Translations under genes and position numbers: made by a program | Notes under the pieces: model-generated | What the model saw: the letters and a program-made list of their open reading frames with translations, nothing else | What the model was told of the DNA's origin: nothing | Database searches by the model: none | In this document: positions 1 to 13,700 of the stretch, one piece after another | How positions within the stretch are numbered: position 1 is the stretch's first letter | Layout of the letters: the number at the start of each line of letters is the position of its first letter | Source: Scolanthus callimorphus | Lineage: Eukaryota; Cnidaria; Anthozoa; Actiniaria; Edwardsiidae | Length of the DNA: 64,000 nt | Direction of reading: 5' to 3' | Assembly: GCA_033964015.1 (NCBI GenBank) | Contig: CM066913.1 | Location: 6,981,169 to 7,045,168 of the forward strand

Positions 1-241
1 AGAGTGGCTTAAGGTGGCTCCCGAGTATTTATTTCAAAAATAGACCTCAACTTCTAGCGTATGTTTGACCCTGAAAAAATCTTCCGATTTCCATAATTGT
101 TCTCACAGAGCTTAAGCAAACTCTGCACTACCAAATGGTGTAGTTCATTTGATATATTAAGCTCGTCTGTTTGGGATATTTTAAATTTTCCAAAGGAGGT
201 GTTTTTAAAATAATTGGTATAACTTGAAAATTCGACCGTGA

Positions 242-415
242 ATGACCTTATTACCAGCTAAAATCGCATCTATAGTAATAAGGGTTTACTCAGAGAAATG
301 CCCAGGTCAGCTTTTCCCATGCGATTTAAGTTGTAAACGATGTAATAATTTTACCTCTAAAATTGTCTTATTCCGCTTCTGTTTAGTGTGCCGAGCGCGG
401 ATATCAGAAAAGTAG
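242..415 (+). CDS. Small Cys-rich ORF in left arm of foldback element
   Basis: This 57-codon frame begins MTLLPAKIASI and contains spaced cysteines (CPGQLFPC, SCKRC, FCLVCRAR) resembling a small zinc-binding module. The same peptide is encoded on the opposite strand in the mirrored arm. A TAG stops this copy after the Cys-rich part, whereas the mirror copy reads on. I do not recognise the family. It may be a remnant exon of the parent transposon or chance coding, and confidence that it is expressed is low. Confidence 0.25.
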   Translation: MTLLPAKIASIVIRVYSEKCPGQLFPCDLSCKRCNNFTSKIVLFRFCLVCRARISEK

Positions 416-1154
416 GGGGGCTCTTCAGGATTATATCGGCTAATGTTTACTTTTAATTATATAAAAGAGAAAATAGAATCGAGTATCTACAGAAAGCGGT
501 ATTTAATAAACGAATGAGAGCAGCTTCTTGTCCAGAATGTGCTGTTGCTATAATATTCAATTCGAGCTCGAAATAACTAAATTGCTGGAATTGTTTCATA
601 AGTTTCTTGCGTGAGAGGTAGAGTACAACTAACTGAGAAGACTTACCAAGTTTGGGCTCGTCTTTCCAATACTATGTTGAGAAACATTATCCAAAAGGAG
701 TCAGTGTTTCGTTGCTCCAACACAAACGCCAAGAAAACCCACATGTTATGAGCGCAGTGTTCTCGCCTCAGTGAACTTCGCTAAATTCTTCACGTGCGAC
801 GCTTCCTAGTCCCGAAGTAAGACAAGATAATACCGGTAGCTGTTCCGCGATCCCGCGGGTCGAGAAAGCGTCGCACGTGAAGTATTTAGCACCATGTGCA
901 CTGAGACGAGAACGCTGAGTTCATAAACATATGGGTTTTCTTGGCGTTGTGTTGGAGCGAAGAAATACTGACTACTTGTGGAAAATGTTTCTCAACATAG
1001 TATTGGAAAGACGAGCCCAAACTTGGTAAGTCGTCTCAGTTGGTTGTACTCTACCTCTCACGAAAGAAACTTACGAAACAATTCCAGCAATTTAGGTATT
1101 TCGAGCTCGAATTGAATATTATAGCAACATCACATTCTGGACGAGACGTTGCTC

Positions 1155-1430
1155 TCATTCGTTTATTAAATATCGCTTTCTGTAGATACTCGATTCTATT
1201 TTCTCTTTTATGTAATTAAGAGTGAGCATTATCCGAGATAATACTGAAGAGCTTCCCTGCGTTTCTGATATCCGCGCTCGGCACACTAAACAGAAGCGGA
1301 ATAAGACATTTTTAGAGGTAAAATTATTACATCGTTTACAACTTAAATCGCATGGGAAAAGCTGACCTGGGCATTTCTCTGAGTAAACCCTTGTTACTAT
1401 GGATGCGATTTTAGCTGGTAATAAGATCAT
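1155..1430 (-). CDS. Mirrored Cys-rich ORF in right arm of foldback element
   Basis: This 91-aa frame on the minus strand is the inverted-repeat partner of the ORF at 242-415. The N-terminal ~55 residues are nearly identical to it, including CPGQLFPC, CKRC and CLVCRAR. It continues about 35 residues further because the stop present in the left arm is absent. The substitutions between arms that I checked include both silent and replacement changes. No family is recognised. It is either a degenerate transposon ORF or fortuitous. Confidence 0.25.
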   Translation of the reverse strand: MILLPAKIASIVTRVYSEKCPGQLFPCDLSCKRCNNFTSKNVLFRFCLVCRARISETQGSSSVLSRIMLTLNYIKEKIESSIYRKRYLINE

Positions 1431-1710
1431 TCACGGTCGAATTTTCAAGTTATAACAATTATTCTAAAAACACCTCCTTTGGAAAATTTTAAATATCCTT
1501 AACAGACGAGCTTAATATATCAAATGAACTACACCATTTGGTAGTGCAGAGGTTGCTTAAGCTCTGTGAGAACAATTATGGAAATCGGAAGATTTTTTCA
1601 GGGTCAAACATACGCTAGAGGTTGAGGTCTATTTCTGCAATAAATACTCGGGAGCCACCTTAAAACATTTTTAGACCCCTTTTTGATCCCCATTGGTACT
1701 ATTTTCTCAG

Positions 1711-4700
1711 GTCGAGAGACTGACATGCGAGGAAGAGGAAGAGAAGATGTTTGCACGTGGTTCCCGTCAGCGGAAGAAGGTGGACTACAGCGAGCATTTA
1801 ACGGAGAAGCAGTGGCTGAAAGCCATCGAGGATGGCTGCCTAGAGGAGGTAGAGGAACGGCAGAAGACGAGAAAGAAGAGGAAGAGGGACGTCGATGAGC
1901 CGGACACACCCAAGGTCTGATAAACCAGGATTTCAGAATCACAGGGATGGGTGCAAGGCTGTTTATTTTGTACAAGGCCCCACTGGTGATCTTTTATCTC
2001 ATCCCTATCACCCCTCTGCGCATGTATTCAAATGAACACACTCCTGGTGGTACATGTACTTTTTAACTCGAATTTTAGAGTAGCTTGTAACCGCTGACAT
2101 ACAACCATTATAGCCCGGTCCCAGATTTGATTAACATGGTTATCAGTTCCTGACTGTTAGTTGTCATTATTTGAATTTTATTCATTTCAGATGAAAAAGA
2201 AGAGAGGGCGTCCGCCAGCAGGTAAAATGTGTGAATTTGTGAAGTTATGAAATATAGGGCGCGTAGTTGCGATTAACGTAGTCGCTACTTGGCGACCTAA
2301 TTTCATAGGGAAATTTCTATACTCTGAGTCTGGCGACCACGATTTTCAACTTGGCGACCGATTATATGATATGGAGCAAACTGGCCACGTGTTAGAATAG
2401 TTCTGTCCCTGAAATATTATTTTATATAACGAAGTCTTTGTATTTGGAGGGTCTCGAAGGTAAATGTAATCGTTGTGCTTTCCTTTTTAGTCAAACTCTC
2501 CCCTAACCCTCCTGATCTGACGAAAAGGATGAAGAGGCTGGTCAAATACGTGGTCAAACATGTAGACGAGTAAGTGTCATGTCCTGGATGAGCTAGCTAG
2601 AAAACCTACTGAATAGACCAAATCGGCTAATGCTTTTAACATTTACATCATCTTGTTGCCGCCCAATTCAGATCATGTGATGCTATCAACGTGCTATCTA
2701 TGAAACAAAGGATAGCTATGTTGTTGTGATAATGCGCGCAAAACCCCATAATATTAATAAACACTTTTATAGCGCTTTTATCAGCGTTCTAAGCGCTTTA
2801 CAATAGTGGATTATAAGAAAGAAATATTTGCAAATGTATATACGAACATGATACTACCATTTGCGTTCAACCCTGAAGCTTGACTATTTTTTGGCGTAGG
2901 TCTACGTTTCAAACGTGCACGTTTTGTCGTGAAGTAGTCGCGTTTCTCGCACTTTGATTGGCTGAAAAATAACGGTCAAAACAGCAGCCAATCAGCGAGC
3001 GAGAAACGCGGCAACTTCTCGACAAAACGAGCACGTTTGAAACGTGAACCTACGCGAAAAAATCGTCAAGCTCCAGGGTTGAACGCAAATGGTTGTAAAA
3101 ACACAAAATTACGTGGTAATAAAAATATCTCCATACAAGCTTTACATCTTGGTGGCGTTTAATCTTTAGGGACAGCGGACGTAACCTGGCAGAGGTGTTC
3201 TTGATTCTGCCGAGCAAGAAAGACCTTCCGGATTACTATCAGATCATTAAACAGCCTGTTGATATACGCAAAATACGGGTGAGCATTGAATGCCATAGCG
3301 CGGTTACAATGTTAGTTATTCCCAAATTTACCCGCATATTCGGGTGGATCTAAAATGTATAAGTGGGTACTATTTTTTATACTCAGTGGGTACTATTTTT
3401 CAATATCGGCGAATATAGTACAACGCTGAATTTGGAGCATTTCCATTGGTCGAGAGTTATCACGTGACATGGATACTGCCCGCTTTTGCGCGACTCGTGC
3501 AATATCGCTTTCTTAATGCCTTTTTTTTCCTGAAGCTTTGAATTCTACTATAGAATGCACTTCATTACAGTTGCCCGTAAAAAAGTTGCCCGATTTTGAA
3601 TTTCCTACGATTATTTTGATCGACGTTTCGTTTTCCTACTTCTTTAGGGGCGCCAGTGCAGTGACTGGGTGGAGTTTAGCTGAAATATTACCGCAAAGTG
3701 CTCAAAGTAGTGATACGTGAAAGGAATATGTACTAGTAAGGTCTTGCAATACTCCTTTATGTCTTGTAGGAGCGCATCAACAACCACAAGTACCGCTGTC
3801 TGGAGGATCTAGAGGAAGACTTTACACTGATGTGTAGAAATGCGCAGACGTACAACATGGAGGGATCGATTGTAAGTTGAAGCTAATAGAGAAGATTAGA
3901 ACCATTAATTTACAAGAATAGATTTCAGATTACAACAATAGATTGCAGATTACAACAATAGATTGTCGATTGCAATAACAGATTGCAGATTACAACAATA
4001 GATTCCAGATTACAACAATAGATTCCAGATTACAACATTAGATTCCAGATTGCAACATTAGATTCCAGATTACAACATTAGATTCCAGATTGCAACAATA
4101 GATTCCAGATTGCAACAGTAGATTGCAGATTTCGTGTGACTGTGAAGACGTTACGGCGTGTTACGCGCCGCGACTGCGCCTTAACAGTAGGGCCGTGCCG
4201 TCTCTTGATCAGTCATTTCGCGTGATGTGATTGGCTGAATATTCACGAGAATGCGAGGTTCCGTGCCGTGGCATTTTGATTGGTTGATCAGCCATTTCGC
4301 GTGATGTGATTGGCTGAATGTTCACGAGAAGGCGTTGTTCCGTGCCGTGGCATTTTGATTGGTTGATCAGCCATTTCGCGTGATGTGATTGGCTAATTGT
4401 TCACGAGAAGGCAAGTTCCGTTCCGTGCCGTGTGTAAGCATTTTGATTGGTTGATCAGTCATTTCGCGTGATCTGATTGGCTGAATGTTCACGAGAAGGC
4501 AAGTTCCGTTCCGTGCCGTGTCTAAGCATTTTGATTGGTTGATCAGTCATTTCGCGCGATGTGATTGGCTGAATGTTCACGAGAATGCGAGGTTCCGTGC
4601 CGTGTCCGTACCCTGTTCCGTGCATTTTCACATTCATACGAAATCTAGTTAACGTTCTAGCAAGGAGAAAGTGGACATTTTGTTACGCATTGGGGTTGCC

Positions 4701-7700
4701 TCGGCCCAGTCCCTTGCGTTCTGGCAGGGCTCCCTGTGGTGAATAGCAGATACAGTGTAGGACCCTAGGCCCAGCCCTCGCGCTGCATTTCCAATCACAC
4801 GGAGGATTAGAATGTTTGTGATGATGCGTGATGGTGATAATGCTTAGGGGCCGACCATTTAACTTTTGAGGGGGGGGGGGGTGGGCTTTTTTGTCGGTGC
4901 AAGATTTTTTTTTCTACCTCTGTTAAGCGGTGAGAAATTTTTTTTCCAATAAAAAAGAAGGGTTTAGTCACCATTTTGCTGTGCAGGAAATTTTTTTCGG
5001 CCCTTCGGGCCGTGCAGGAAATTTTTTTTCAAAAAAGCCCACCCCCCCCCCTCAAAAGTTAAATGGTCGGCCCCTTACTTTGATGTTTTCCTTGTGACAC
5101 CCCGCACACCGCTAGACCCTGTCAGGATTTCACACATGATCGACAGGCGTAGAAGGCGTGCGAAACTAAACTCAGGATTTCGCTAACACCATCAGAGCAT
5201 CTTTATGCTGCTCAGTGAATGGGGTTTGATAGTAGGCCCTGGGATAAAACTATGATTTTGTCCGTTATTCGGCCCTCGTCTGAGGCTGAAGATTTAGTCT
5301 GATGTTCACGCTTTCATATCTTGCCTTTCAGATATTCGACGATTCGATCAAACTTCAGGTAGGTGTAGATTAACTGTGTGTGTGTGTTCTTTTTTGTGTG
5401 TTTGTTTGTTTATTTGTTTGTTTGTTCATCTAAAGGGTAGTCCATTGAGGGACTGGACTCAAGTGTCTTGTGTTTGACATTATGCTTCTCGCTTCGTTCC
5501 TAGTCGCTTTTTGACCACGCTATGAATCGAGTGAAGGCCGGAGACGAGCTGGTCATCCCCAGAACTTCACACGAACAGGAGAGCGATAAAGACACCACAG
5601 ACAAAGAAGAGGTAATATGGGTGGGAATGTGTATGAAACATCTGTTTAAAGAGCCTGTGTCAGCCGCCATTTTGACAGCATAGCAACATACCAAGTGTGA
5701 GAAAGCATCCATTTCCATCGGCTGATTTAGATAATATAGAGCAATGTTCTTGATTGAATTTGGTAAATCAAATCTGAAACTTTGTTTTTAGATGTTTAGT
5801 AAGAGATTTCTACACGTAATTCGTCTCCTAATATCAAACGAAAACAATAACAAAGGAGTGGCTGACACAGGCTCTTTAATACAACCTCTTGCAGCTTATA
5901 CAGCTGAATTACAGGTCAGGTCAAGTGGGGAGGGAGAGGGGAGGGAGATTGTCCATCAAAGGGGCCTGCTGGATTCCCAGTATCTCCCGTCTCTTCACTG
6001 AAGGCTGGAGACCTAACCTTCCGCTTGCTGTTTTTCTATAAGGGACAGAACCCACCTTTTCTTGACATTTTGTACGAACATTTATTGTGCGGTCAAGGAC
6101 GTGATACAGTCACTGCATGACGCCAAATATTATCAGTCTAGGAAGTCCGCTTAACGTTTTATATTTTAGTACAGCATTTGCTAGACCATTAAACGGACAT
6201 GTCAACTAGAAAGCATGGAAATTATTATTGTCACAAAATGCAAAAATATTCTCTGAATAAGTAAAACAGTTTACTCTACACTCCTTTCCAGTCACACCTG
6301 CACCCTGTGCTTTTCGTTTCCGAATCGCGACTGGTGTTTGGTGGACGTCAATCAAGGCTTTTGACCTAGCCACGGGCCATTACGCTAGCACAATATGGTC
6401 GACCGAGCATTGTTAAAGGTAAAAGCTCAGTCGGCCATATGTTGCTAGCCTGTGGGTCCGTGGCTACAGGTCGAAAGTCTTGATTGACGTCCACCAAACA
6501 CCAGTCGCGACTCAGAAACAAAACGCACAGGGTGCACGTGTGACTGGAAACGAGTGTAAGGAAGCAGCACGGAAAATGCCATGGTGATTATGAAAGATTG
6601 CTAAGATTTGAGCGAATGAAGATTAAAACTTTTGACCTATTTCCAGTTAATCAAATTTCCTTATGTAAGCTGTAATTAAAATCCGCGACTTTCTTGCTAC
6701 CCTACATCGTAATTATCTCAACTTTTTACCAAATTAGGTTGAAAGCATTCTTTGTACATGGTTCAGTTGTTAGTTTTTTTAAAAGGTGGTGGCTAGTTTT
6801 GATGTTTTCGGTGACCTTGTCGCCTTAAATCCCGCCCCTCTCTCTTCCCTATGTCCCGCACACCGCTAGACCCTGTCAGGACTGCACACATGTTCGACAG
6901 GAGTAGAAGGCGTGCGAAACTAAACTCAGGATTTCGCTAACACCATCAGAGCATCATCACGCTGCTCAGTGAATAGGGTTTGATAGTAGACCCTGGGATA
7001 TTACTATGTGCAAAGTAATGTATTCTCCTCCACTTTAACTGTTGCCCTCACACATGTTTAATTGAACGCAGGCGGATTGCGACGCAGAAAGCATCGGCTC
7101 AGATGTCGAAGGTATGCACAGTGTAATTTTCTTTGTTCTAAAGCCCCCGTAAAAAGACCCCCCCCCCCCCCCCCCTCTCTCTCTCCAGCGTTCCACTTCA
7201 GGCCTGTAGAAAATCTATAGCACCCCTAACCCTCCAGTCACAAGCCCTTTTCATATCCGAACCTACCCCACTCTCCTCACCCCGTTAACAATCCAGTCTG
7301 CAGACCTGGCGTAGTCTTGCGCTTGGCTTTCTACACTTCTTGAAGTTCTTCTTTGGTGTCGTTTTTCACGTATTGGATGCTAAAGGATTCACGTATTGGA
7401 TGCTAAAACTACCTATTCTTTGTCAATTCGCCATGACATACAGAAACTGTAATTCCTTCTCCAGATATGTATCGAATTATTGTGTTTTCAGGTGGTAGTG
7501 TATCATCGCTCAAGATGCGGATCAAGCTGGGCAAGCAGTCAGTTGAGAAGGCACGCGCTGAACTGAGTGGGGTGAGTTGTCCTCACAATGTCTTTCTGGT
7601 CCTTGTAACATTTTCGCATTGCCTTGGTGTAGAGATCCCCTCCCTGTGCGAAAGCAGAGATTATCTTTTTTCCTTCCTCGATGACGCTTACCGGTTAAGA

Positions 7701-10700
7701 TCTTGTCTAGTCTAGACTGTTTGCGGGCTCTCTTTTTGCGAAATTTCCACGAGGAACAGCACGCGTAGTCTCAGTTTTCGCACGCACGGGCAACAGCGCG
7801 CGTAGTCTCAGTGATAGTATTCTAAATTGAACTCTAAGTCGTATAATTATAGTAAATAAATGTATTTATGTATGAACAAGTTGTATTTCCGTGTTTTAGC
7901 AAAAGAAGAGGCGTGGTCGACCACCCCGTCCCAAACTCGTGAGTGATTTCGACGACTCGTACCCGCCGTCAGAGAGAAATGACAGTAGCGAGGTAAGAAC
8001 TAGCTTTTAACGCAGCTTTGAAAAATCCTTGTCAGCATTATTTAGGTTACGGAATAACGTGTGCGCGTGATTTGTAAACCTGTGTCTGCGGTCTTAGAGA
8101 TTTGCGATGTGCGCTCGTGCTTTTAAATTTTATTTTTGTGCAGCAGGCTTAAGTGCAAAGATATGAGATATGCGCGCGTGATTTTTGAATAAACTTTGTG
8201 TGCGGGCTGTTTGTTGATGGTGAGGCATGCGCGCCTTGTGTAAAGATATGAGACGTCAAGCGTGGTTTGTAATATCCTTTTGCGCGGTCTTCTGTGTAAG
8301 AATGTGAGGCATGCCCGGTGGTATGTTCTTTCTTTTTGTGAGTTTGTGTACATCCTTGTGCGCGAGCTTCGTCTTAGGATGTGAAACGTGCGCGATAGTT
8401 GTATATCGTCCTTTTGTTGCGCGGTAGTGTGTTAATCGTTCTGTGCGGGTATTCTGTAAGTATATGCGATGTGCGCACGTACGCCCATTGTGCCTTGTGA
8501 ACTGTCTGTCTATGCGATGGACATGTGAATCAGGCCAATATATAATATCCATGACTGATAAACTGTAATTTCAGATAGAGTAGAAATGGCTCATTATTGA
8601 AATCATCCAAATTGATAACAAATTTTAATAACAAATTCTTCGCCCCTGTCGACTGAATTTCCTATCTTTGAGTGCTTCCTTTCCTCTGACCGGATACGAA
8701 TGCCCTAAAACCACAACAGTGTATCTCCTTCGCTTTCGACTGGCAAGTTCCTTTTCACCTCTAAGTTATTTTTTCCGGTTCTGAGGACCTCCATTGTCTA
8801 CTGTCGCGTTGGTTTGTCTACTATTTGTCTGAATGCTTTATCGTTTAATTTTGTTATCCTTTCGTAACGTACAATAACAACATCAGCAATAACTGAAGTA
8901 TATATCGAGGGCACGTGCCGTTCTGTTAACCTCAGTGAGATATCATTATCTGTTTTCACTTTCAATCGCGTTTCATTTCCTGTTTTAATGCCTCCCGTCA
9001 CCCCAGACGGTTTCCTATAAAAGCATTCTTTTCTAGTACACAAAAGGCCGGTTGTTCTAAAGAGAAACGAGCTGAAACAGAATGAAGGCACACGTGAAGA
9101 GCACAATGGGATGATATTCTGATTTTCTCTTCAATTAACCACTCGGTGAAAGGCTTTCGTTTGGCAAATACTTCAGTCGCCCCTCTCTTGATAGGCTGTT
9201 TGAAAGATTACAAGCAATTCTTCTCCAGATGTCATAAAAACTTTCCTCGAGAAGCTGTCTTTTTGGCTAATTGTCCTTCGCCAAAATCGTTTTGAAAGTT
9301 AATACATTAACGGGAAGTAATATTTCAAATCCGACAATGAGGACTGGACCGTATTTCAAGTCCGCAGCAATTAGTTCCAGTCCGAGGCGGAGCCGAGGAC
9401 TGGAACTAATTGCTGCGGACTTGAAATACGGTCCAGTCCTCATTGTCGGATTTGAAATGACTTCTCATTGCTCATTAATTATTTGGGAGGCAAAATTGAA
9501 AGAGAAAGTCTTGAAGTGGTAGAATCAACTTCTTTTTCTTGATGTCGGTTGTTGTGATACAACAAAGAGAACAAGAGCGAATTTCATTATAAGAGTGGTT
9601 TGCATATACCCGTGTGTTATTATCAGAACCGAAATAATCCGACTTTCATCAGTGATAAGCGGTTGGTTAAGCCCGTAAATCACAGTAAACTAATTACATA
9701 GCCCTTTGTTCTGTTTACACCTTTGAGCGGAGTTTATAAAAACTACGCTTGAATCGAAATCACTTGGGACTTGAGGTGTATTCGTCGTGTTGAAGTCTGA
9801 ATTTCCATTAAGCGCTGGGTCGCGATCGACTTCACTTGATTCGCACATGGCCTCGATAAGAATAACTGGGACGAAAATGTCGGTGCAGTCCCTTGACTTT
9901 TGGATTATGAAAGTTGTGCAGACGGTGAACAATAAGAAAGGTAAACCTGTAATTATTTTTTCCGTTTAGAATTGTGCAATATTGGTAACGCAAACTTACG
10001 AAATTTTTGTTAAATTGTTTGCTATTTGTATACCTTTCATAGGTGAAAGATACCCAGCTAAAAGTTTGTACCAGATTTGGAAAGCAAGACACGAACAGCT
10101 GTCAATATGTTGGACAAGAAAAAGCATGAGGTAAGATTTCAAATGTACTATAATATTATAAATCAAACTACCGAATTTTGTAACCCTAAAGGAGAACGAG
10201 AGTGGCGTAGGCATGAAATGTTTATTTAGCCTGCGAGCCGGCTCTCTAGTGGGTTTTCCAGAGAAGAATTCGTTACGAATCCCACGCGCCAAAAAATCGA
10301 ATATCCGAAAAAAAACCACTATAGAGCCGGCTAGCAGGCTAGTGTTTATTGAGAAACCGGGTTCGGACTCTGACCGGTTCGATAGAAATGCGTCGGTGGG
10401 TGGAAAATAGAAGCTTATTCTTTTCACTGATATGCATATTTTTTATTAGTTTTGCAGGTTTGAGACGTGTCCTTGATGTTGGCAATGAGGCAGTTTTGTC
10501 TGTTTTCAGGTTAGATGAAATAGTTACTAAACGAGTATAGCGTGCCTGAAAAGTCATCTGCTCGCTGTTGGAATTACGCGCGATTGGCCAATTAACATTA
10601 GTGGGAATTATTGCAATGTGAACATTTATCAATTTGTAAAACAGTACGCTGTCTTTATAATTTACTGTACTTTGGATGCAAAACGCATCAAATAAAGTCT

Positions 10701-13700
10701 ATGTTGTTGTTTGTTGTGTTGAACTTTTTCACTTACAAAGATTGATTCTTTTCCAGTTCTTCAGGGACACGTTTTCCCTGAACTGATTTAATTTTGTTCC
10801 AGTACCTAAGGGACATCCCAAAGGAACTGGAACAAAATTAAATCAGTTCAGGGAATAGGCGTCCCTGAGCAACTGGAAAAGAATTAATTAAGCCCCAGCT
10901 CTTCCCTGCTGATTTCAATACCCTCCCCGGCTTTTAGATTGTACTGGACCGGGTTTCCAGTATCATCACGTGACCCAATTTTCGCTCTTGCAATTGGCTG
11001 ATATCCTCGTGAATAATTAATGAGTATGAGAAGTAATATTTCAAATCCGACAATGAGGACTGGACCGTATTTCAAGTCCGCAGCAATTAGTTCCAGTCCG
11101 AGGCGGAGCCGAGGACTGGAACTAATTGCTGCGGACTTGAAATACGGTCCAGTCCTCATTGTCGGATTTGAAATGACTTCTCATTGCTCATTAATTATTT
11201 GGGAGGCAAAATTGAAAGAGAAAGTCTTGAAGTGGTAGAATCAACTTCTTTTTCTTGATGTCGGTTGTTGTGATACAACAAAGAGAACAAGAGCGAATTT
11301 CATTATAAGAGTGGTTTGCATATACCCGTGTGTTATTATCAGAACCGAAATAATCCGACTTTCATCAGTGATAAGCGGTTGGTTAAGCCCGTAAATCACA
11401 GTAAACTAATTACATAGCCCTTTGTTCTGTTTACACCTTTGAGCGGAGTTTATAAAAACTACGCTTGAATCGAAATCACTTGGGACTTGAGGTGTATTCG
11501 TCGTGTTGAAGTCTGAATTTCCATTAAGCGCTGGGTCGCGATCGACTTCACTTGATTCGCACATGGCCTCGATAAGAATAACTGGGACGAAAATGTCGGT
11601 GCAGTCCCTTGACTTTTGGATTATGAAAGTTGTGCAGACGGTGAACAATAAGAAAGGTAAACCTGTAATTATTTTTTCCGTTTAGAATTGTGCAATATTG
11701 GTAACGCAAACTTACGAAATTTTTGTTAAATTGTTTGCTATTTGTATACCTTTCATAGGTGAAAGATACCCAGCTAAAAGTTTGTACCAGATTTGGAAAG
11801 CAAGACACGAACAGCTGTCAATATGTTGGACAAGAAAAAGCATGAGGTAAGATTTCAAATGTACTATAATATTATAAATCAAACTACCGAATTTTGTAAC
11901 CCTAAAGGAGAACGAGAGTGGCGTAGGCATGAAATGTTTATTTAGCCTGCGAGCCGGCTCTCTAGTGGGTTTTCCAGAGAAGAATTCGTTACGAATCCCA
12001 CGCGCCAAAAAATCGAATATCCGAAAAAAACCCACTATAGAGCCGGCTAGCAGGCTAGTGTTTATTGAGAAACCGGGTTCGGACTCTGACCGGTTCGATA
12101 GAAATGCGTCGGTGGGTGGAAAATAGAAGCTTATTCTTTTCACTGATATGCATATTTTTTATTAGTTTTGCAGGTTTGAGACGTGTCCTTGATGTTGGCA
12201 ATGAGGCAGTTTTGTCTGTTTTCAGGTTAGATGAAATAGTTACTAAACGAGTATAGCGTGCCTGAAAAGTCATCTGCTCGCTGTTGGAATTACGCGCGAT
12301 TGGCCAATTAACATTAGTGGGAATTATTGCAATGTGAACATTTATCAATTTGTAAAACAGTACGCTGTCTTTATAATTTACTGTACTTTGGATGCAAAAC
12401 GCATCAAATAAAGTCTATGTTGTTGTTTGTTGTGTTGAACTTTTTCACTTACAAAGATTGATTCTTTTCCAGTTCTTCAGGGACACGTTTTCCCTGAACT
12501 GATTTAATTTTGTTCCAGTACCTAAGGGACATCCCAAAGGAACTGGAACAAAATTAAATCAGTTCAGGGAATAGGCGTCCCTGAGCAACTGGAAAAGAAT
12601 TAATTAAGCCCCAGCTCTTCCCTGCTGATTTCAATACCCTCCCCGGCTTTTAGATTGTACTGGACCGGGTTTCCAGTATCATCACGTGACCCAATTTTCG
12701 CTCTTGCAATTGGCTGATATCCTCGTGAATAATTAATGAGTATGAGAATGTGCGTTACAGTCGATCTGATTGTTGTAACCTGGAATGCCTTATGCGATGA
12801 CGCGCCTTAGAAGTATAAGTAGAGCAAAATTTCAAAAAAAATTGATACCTCATTTACGACGCCTCCATCGTGCTTTCTTTTAGGTAAAGAAATTGGATAA
12901 TATGCCATTTTATTCAGAGGGTGCAAAATATAGATCACAGTGTAGCCTTTTCTAGATGCCACGCCCATCAGAACTGAGAGCTTGTTTGATCAGAATTCGC
13001 AGTTCATCAAAGGTGATCTATCAAAATCTCGAGCGACTCGTGCGCCCCAGGTGCTATATTGTACTTGTACAATGGGTGTGTTTCTAGATCGCATAATCCG
13101 GGTGCCTGTATTCTAACTATACAATGGGTGTGTTTCAAGCTCGTGTATCCGGGTGATATATTGTAGGGCATCGTTAAACGAGTGTTTTTCCAGCTGGCAT
13201 TGTAGGTAACGATCAGCAGTTGCAGGTGGTTAGAGCATGTGTGTGATTGGCACCCTGCCAGCTATCGTAACATTGGCACGCGACGCGCAAAGAATTTCAT
13301 CTTACTATGCAGGGGCGTATCCAGAGGGGGGGGGGAGCGCTAATATACAGTAAACATGTGACAACATTTCTAAACGTATCGGAAAGTTACCAACAGTAAG
13401 GGCCGCTACCTCCTTCTGTGACCCCCTTTGGCAAACTTCTGGCTCTATGCCACTGCTATTCTATTGTTTTATGTTAACAACAGGAGTCGAAATTCTGCAG
13501 AACGTTTTCTGATAAATATCTTCTTACAAAGTTTGCACTCCTTTTGCCCCCCTCCCCCCCCCCAAAAAAAAAAAAATAATAATAATAATAATAATTTGGC
13601 CGCCATTTTGAAAAATATTTGTCCAATTCATCTGGCGCTTCTCGAGAAAACTAAAAAAGTTACCAATTTCAGACACCCGCCCCCCTCCTCAAGTTGTCCC

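Larger units (their letters stand above)
13..1659. mobile_element. 1.65 kb foldback (near-palindromic) transposon, TTAA-flanked
   Basis: The first 1.66 kb is one large inverted repeat. The left arm (about 13-809) is mirrored by the right arm (about 866-1659), leaving a loop of only about 55 bp. Both outer ends read GGTGGCTCCCGAG inward, and each is immediately flanked by TTAA (9-12 and 1660-1663). A TTAA target duplication is known for piggyBac and Kolobok superfamilies. The ends do not start CCC as many piggyBac ends do, so a Kolobok-type non-autonomous element is my preferred but unproven class. The arms differ by scattered substitutions and small indels, so the duplication is not brand new. 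It ends about 50 bp before a coding exon of the BRG1-like gene and probably lies in its intron. Confidence 0.8.
9315..11030. repeat. 1716-bp tandem duplication, unit 1
   Basis: Every sequence block and ORF in this unit recurs exactly 1716 bp downstream. By eye I see a single difference (CGAAAAAAAACC at about 10307 versus CGAAAAAAACCC). The outer junctions share only a few bases (GAA). The unit contains a hairpin (9322-9458), a hAT-like MITE (10227-10342) and a second hairpin (10748-10881). Confidence 0.93.

Noticed and set aside
1683..1898. 71-aa plus-strand frame overlapping the first BRG1-like exon
   Set aside because: Alternate frame of a Glu/Lys-rich exon. The frame giving [14 protein letters not shown] matches BRG1.
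4205..4610. CRISPR-like regular array
   Set aside because: The units are contiguous and similar throughout, with no repeat/spacer distinction, and the context is an animal intron.
8123..8552. Minus-strand frames across 8.1-8.5 kb
   Set aside because: Translation of a degenerate minisatellite; repeats explain the open frame.
9996..10427. 143-aa minus-strand frame, repeated at 11712-12143
   Set aside because: Its duplication is explained by the 1716-bp tandem unit and it crosses a hAT-like MITE. No domain and no splice context.
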